Below are positions 61,638 through 64,000 of a DNA stretch of 64,000 nucleotides, piece after piece (the first letter of the stretch is position 1; each line of letters starts with the position of its first letter). Made by a program: the position numbers and the translations under genes. Origin of the DNA: Frigoribacterium faeni (GTDB taxonomy: Bacteria > Actinomycetota > Actinomycetes > Actinomycetales > Microbacteriaceae); NCBI RefSeq assembly GCF_011761235.1, contig NZ_JAAOYW010000001.1, positions 124,781-188,780 of the forward strand, read 5' to 3'. Below the pieces are notes generated by a model, which saw nothing but the letters and a program-made list of their open reading frames with translations, had not been told where the DNA came from and searched no databases.

Positions 61638-62243
61638 CTACTTCTTGACGCTGAGCTGCTCGATGATCGCCTGCGCGACGTCGTGCATGGTCAGGCGGCG
61701 GTCCATCGACGCCTTCTGGATCCAGCGGAAGGCCTCGGGCTCGGTCAGGCCCATCTTCTCGTTGAGCAGGCCCTTGGCCCGGTCGACGAGCTTGCGGGTC
61801 TCGAAGCGCTCGACGAGGTCGGCGACCTCGGCCTCGAGCGTGATGATCTGCGTGTAGCGCGAGAGGGCGATCTCGATCGCGGGCAGCAGGTCGTTCGGCG
61901 TGAACGGCTTGACGACGTAGGCCAGGGCGCCGGCCTCGCTGGCCCGCTCGACCAGTTCTTTCTGGCTGAAGGCGGTGAGCAGCACGACGGGGGCGATGTG
62001 GTTCTTGCTCAGGGTCTCGGCCGCGGAGATGCCGTCGAGCTTCGGCATCTTGACGTCCATGATGACGAGGTCGGGGCGGAGCTCGGTGGCGAGCGCGACG
62101 GCCGTCTCGCCGTCTCCGGCCTCGCCGACCACCTCGAACCCGTTGTCGCGGAGGATCTCGACGATGTCGAGACGGATGAGGGACTCATCCTCCGCGACGA
62201 CGACGCGACGGGGTGCTGCTGGTGTTGCTTCCTGGTCACTCAC
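61638..62243 (-). CDS. pdtaR: ANTAR-domain response regulator (PdtaR type)
   Basis: A 201-residue response regulator. The receiver domain has VVVAEDESLIRLDIVEIL, the phosphoacceptor Asp63 in VIMDVKMPKLDG and the conserved Lys in YVVKPFTPNDL. The C-terminal ANTAR domain (~140-195, AKGLLNEKMGLTEPEAFRWIQ) binds dual-hairpin RNA to prevent termination. It matches mycobacterial PdtaR, whose sensor PdtaS is coded elsewhere. The GTG start is seven bases after TAGGCT (62251-62256). Confidence 0.92.
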   Translation of the reverse strand: MSDQEATPAAPRRVVVAEDESLIRLDIVEILRDNGFEVVGEAGDGETAVALATELRPDLVIMDVKMPKLDGISAAETLSKNHIAPVVLLTAFSQKELVERASEAGALAYVVKPFTPNDLLPAIEIALSRYTQIITLEAEVADLVERFETRKLVDRAKGLLNEKMGLTEPEAFRWIQKASMDRRLTMHDVAQAIIEQLSVKK

Positions 62244-62265
62244 GAAGCAGAGCCTACGGTATTCT
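62244..62265. promoter_or_regulatory. divergent promoters of pdtaR and tRNA-Leu
   Basis: TAGGCT on the minus strand (62251-62256) is seven bases before the pdtaR GTG. TATTCT on the plus strand (62260-62265) ends 17 bases before the mature tRNA 5' end and is its likely -10. No -35 is obvious. Confidence 0.5.
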
Positions 62266-62282
62266 CGCTGCGATCGTCGTGA

Positions 62283-62365
62283 GCCGGATTGGCGGAATGG
62301 CAGACGCGGGGCACTCAAAATGCTCTGTCCGAGAGGGCGTGTGGGTTCGAGTCCCACATCCGGCA
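62283..62365 (+). tRNA. tRNA-Leu (anticodon CAA)
   Basis: An 83-base class II tRNA. The acceptor stem pairs GCCGGAT (62283-62289) with ATCCGGC (62358-62364), and the discriminator is A. The anticodon loop is CTCAAAA with anticodon CAA at 62316-62318, reading UUG. A long variable arm follows (GTCCGAGAGGGC), and the T arm contains GGGTTCGAGTCCC. CCA is not encoded and must be added. Confidence 0.95.
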
Positions 62366-62663
62366 CGGTCGACCGTGGCTCCCCGGCGTGTGGGCCGTGC
62401 GGCCCCGTCAGGGAGGTCGTCCCGACGTGCCGCACCGAGCGGATCTCGACTTCCTGTGCCGAAACAGTGGACACGGGCCTCTCGTGCACTACGCTGGGGT
62501 GACTGGTTGTTGTGTTACGCATTTGTATCTCGCGACGTGCCAGGTCGGTGGTCCTCGGACCACGGGCCAGGGGGCGTCGTTCTCAGAGGGAGCGGACAAA
62601 AAGGCACCGCGACGAGCGATCTCGAAATCGAGATCGACAACTCTGATTGAAGGAACAAGAAAA
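62366..62663 (+). promoter_or_regulatory. cold-shock gene promoter and long 5' leader
   Basis: A -35 TGGACA (62468-62473), a 16-base spacer and -10 TACGCT (62490-62495) form a good promoter. Transcription from about 62502 would give a leader of about 160 bases before the ATG at 62664, as in other cold-shock mRNAs whose leaders change fold with temperature. AAGGAAC before the ATG is the ribosome site. The 100 bases before the promoter, after the tRNA, hold nothing recognised. Confidence 0.55.
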
Positions 62664-62867
62664 ATGGCAACAGGCACCGTTAAGTGGTTCAACTCCGAAA
62701 AGGGCTTCGGCTTCATCACCCCCGACGACGGATCCACTGACGTCTTCGCGCACTTCTCCGCGATCGCCGGCGACGGCTACCGCAACCTGGAGGAGAACCA
62801 GAAGGTCGAGTTCGACACGGCTCAGGGCAACAAGGGCCTCCAGGCCGAGAACATCCGCGTCATCTGA
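62664..62867 (+). CDS. cspA: cold-shock protein (CspA family)
   Basis: A 67-residue single cold-shock domain that binds single-stranded RNA and DNA and melts RNA structure. It begins [23 protein letters not shown]1 is KGFGFI and RNP2 is VFAHF. Length is typical. A hairpin terminator follows after a 56-base gap. The long leader suggests post-transcriptional control. Constitutive or growth-phase members look the same by sequence. Confidence 0.96.
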   Translation: MATGTVKWFNSEKGFGFITPDDGSTDVFAHFSAIAGDGYRNLEENQKVEFDTAQGNKGLQAENIRVI

Positions 62868-62923
62868 CTCGGCGGCGTCCTCGAGACGCCGACAGGAGAC
62901 GGTCTGACCGTCCCCGACCACAG

Positions 62924-62951
62924 GCCCCGATCTGCTCCGGCAGATCGGGGC
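62924..62951 (+). terminator. hairpin terminator after cspA
   Basis: An 11-base-pair perfect stem (62924-62934 with 62941-62951) with loop CTCCGG, followed by TTCGTC. It is the only terminator in the window with a slight T-rich tail. Confidence 0.8.
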
Positions 62952-62994
62952 TTCGTCATGTCCGGAGCGATCGGCGACCAGGCGCACCGGTCCG

Positions 62995-63603
62995 TCAGCG
63001 AGGACGAGGCAGGCCGAGGAGGCGCGCCACCGGTTCGTAGTCGGCCACCGCCTCCTGGTACTCACGGTCCGTCTCGTCGCCGAGCTCGCCGTCGGACAGC
63101 TCGGGCCCGGGGACCCGGGCGTCCCTCGCGGTGCGCGCCGCCCGCCACCGCACGGTCCTGCTCGACCACAGCGCGAGTTCGTCGCCCGTGGCGTCGTCGG
63201 GTGCCGACGCAGCCACGTCCCACGGCACGCGGACCGCGGGCAGCACCTCCCCCGGCTTGGGGGCGACGGTCCGGTCCGCGGCGGCCGCGTCGACGAAGAG
63301 GCGCCGGGTGCCGGCGGCCACGACCGCTCCGACCAGCCCGCCCGAGACGACGAAGGCCGCGAGGTCGACGAGGCCCTCCACGTGCCAGACCGCCCCGGCG
63401 ACCGTGCCCATGAAGAAGGCGCCCGTCGCTCCCCCGGTCAGCGTCCACGCGTCGACGAGACGCGCCCGGCGCGAGGACCCGCCTCCGTCGTCTCGGACAC
63501 GACTGCGCCGGGTGGCCTCGACGTCGTGGCCCGTGTCGCTGGGGACCACCCAGAGGACGCCGTCCACGACGAAGCAACGGGGGTGCGACGCGCCGACGGA
63601 CAT
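62995..63603 (-). CDS. membrane protein of unknown function
   Basis: A 202-residue protein I cannot assign to a family. Two hydrophobic segments (about 53-71 and 78-98, GATGAFFMGTVAGAVW and LAAFVVSGGLVGAVVAAG) form a likely membrane hairpin. The N-terminus (SHPRCFVVDGVLWVVPSDT) and the C-terminal ~95 residues are soluble and charged, probably both cytoplasmic. The ATG is six bases after TAGTCT (63610-63615), so expression is probably leaderless. It is downstream of pyk, separated by a hairpin. Confidence 0.7.
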   Translation of the reverse strand: MSVGASHPRCFVVDGVLWVVPSDTGHDVEATRRSRVRDDGGGSSRRARLVDAWTLTGGATGAFFMGTVAGAVWHVEGLVDLAAFVVSGGLVGAVVAAGTRRLFVDAAAADRTVAPKPGEVLPAVRVPWDVAASAPDDATGDELALWSSRTVRWRAARTARDARVPGPELSDGELGDETDREYQEAVADYEPVARLLGLPRPR

Positions 63604-63615
63604 GCGGTGAGACTA
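63604..63615 (-). promoter_or_regulatory. leaderless -10 box of the unknown membrane gene
   Basis: TAGTCT on the minus strand (63610-63615), six bases before the ATG at 63603. Confidence 0.45.
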
Positions 63616-63648
63616 CGCCCGGCTCCCCGGGGCGAGCGCAGGGACGAC

Positions 63649-63684
63649 GACGGCCGGGCCCCTCCGAGGAGGTGCCCGGCCGTC
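63649..63684 (-). terminator. hairpin terminator after pyk
   Basis: A near-perfect 17-base stem (63649-63665 with 63668-63684, one mismatch) with the tip opening to a small loop. It ends the pyk transcript before the unknown membrane gene. Confidence 0.75.
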
Positions 63685-63702
63685 TGCCGCGCGGGGTGCC
63701 TG

Positions 63703-64000
63703 CTACTTGCTGGCGTAGGCGGGCGCCGCCTCGCCGTGGGCGTCGCCGACCCGGTGCACGCGCAGGTCGTTGGTCGACCCGGCGATGCCGGGAGGGGACC
63801 CGGCGATGACGATCACCTTCTCGCCCGAGAGGGCGAGGTCGTTGCCGAGCAGGATGTCGTCGACCTGCTCGAACATCGCGTCGGTGTGCGTGACGTTCTC
63901 GACCAGGAACGACTGCACGCCCCAGCTGACGGCCATGCGTCGGCGGGTCGCCTCGTTGGGCGTGAACGCCAGGATCGGGATGGAGTGGCGGAGGCGCGAC
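63703..64000 (-). CDS. pyk: pyruvate kinase, C-terminal part (5' end outside the window)
   Basis: About 98 C-terminal residues of pyruvate kinase, which makes pyruvate and ATP from phosphoenolpyruvate. The visible part is the C-terminal regulatory domain: SRLRHSIPILAFTPNEATRRR, then SWGVQSFLVENVTHTD, and VIVIAGSPPGIAGSTNDLRVHRVG near the end. This is the family's final alpha/beta domain with a normal C-terminus (AAPAYASK). The catalytic barrel lies beyond the right edge. Confidence 0.93.
   Translation of the reverse strand, partial: SRLRHSIPILAFTPNEATRRRMAVSWGVQSFLVENVTHTDAMFEQVDDILLGNDLALSGEKVIVIAGSPPGIAGSTNDLRVHRVGDAHGEAAPAYASK

Noticed and set aside
62366-62467. Attachment site next to tRNA-Leu
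   Set aside because: No integrase, phage gene or repeat of the tRNA 3' end was seen within the window; the tRNA is followed directly by the cold-shock promoter.

Overview
The window is about 64 kb of high-GC actinobacterial chromosome. It is almost entirely core metabolism, with no phage, transposon, CRISPR array or obvious genomic island. RbpA, WhiA, OpcA, an actinobacterial SurF1/CtaA/CtaB set and a PdtaR-type ANTAR regulator indicate Actinobacteria. Gene order (tkt-tal-pgi-zwf-opcA-pgl; uvrC-rapZ-whiA; gap-pgk-tpi then secG-rbpA; sufB-sufD-Rieske-sufC-sufT) and protein style suggest Microbacteriaceae. The genus cannot be fixed from sequence reading alone.

Layout. 1-7.6 kb: a partial acyl-CoA dehydrogenase, an SGNH hydrolase, a D-Ala-D-Ala carboxypeptidase with a SpoU methyltransferase, a sirtuin with a histidine phosphatase, and a glycosyltransferase with an alpha/beta hydrolase. 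7.6-15.4 kb: trehalose synthase, a DEDDh exonuclease, ribosomal protein L31B, an ABC ATPase, the divergent glycogen pair glgA/glgC, serB and fabG. 15.5-26.1 kb: DUF3099, a small Cys protein and SURF1, an ABC-F ATPase, bioY, the Suf iron-sulfur operon, and ctaA/ctaB. 26.4-34.6 kb: the pentose-phosphate and glucose-6-phosphate operon. 34.7-38.5 kb: rbpA, secG and the lower-glycolysis genes. 38.7-49.3 kb: whiA, rapZ, uvrC, uvrA, an SDR, uvrB and coaE. 49.4-52.7 kb: rpsA and a DUF885 protein. 52.8-58.2 kb: a complete mannitol-family PTS operon with a DeoR regulator. 58.3-64 kb: polA, a hotdog thioesterase, an ANTAR response regulator, tRNA-Leu(CAA), a cold-shock gene, a membrane protein of unknown function and the 3' end of pyruvate kinase.

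How the genes work together. Much of the window is carbon flow: polyol uptake by PTS, glucose-6-phosphate branching to the pentose-phosphate pathway or glycolysis, triose-phosphate steps to pyruvate, and storage as glycogen or trehalose. Next to this lie haem A synthesis, oxidase assembly, Fe-S assembly and nucleotide excision repair.

The most interesting signals are regulatory and contextual. (1) At least fifteen genes start exactly 6 or 7 bases after a TANNNT box, which predicts widespread leaderless transcription. In three cases the TAG stop of the upstream gene is itself the first half of that box. (2) The polyol PTS operon has a zinc MDR dehydrogenase and a 1-phosphofructokinase-like kinase instead of mannitol-1-phosphate dehydrogenase. 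This suggests a ketose-1-phosphate route. (3) The Suf operon carries a Rieske protein but no SufS or SufU. (4) yvcK is missing between rapZ and whiA. (5) A possible decayed gene lies between ctaA and ctaB. I found no clearly new multi-gene defence or biosynthetic system.
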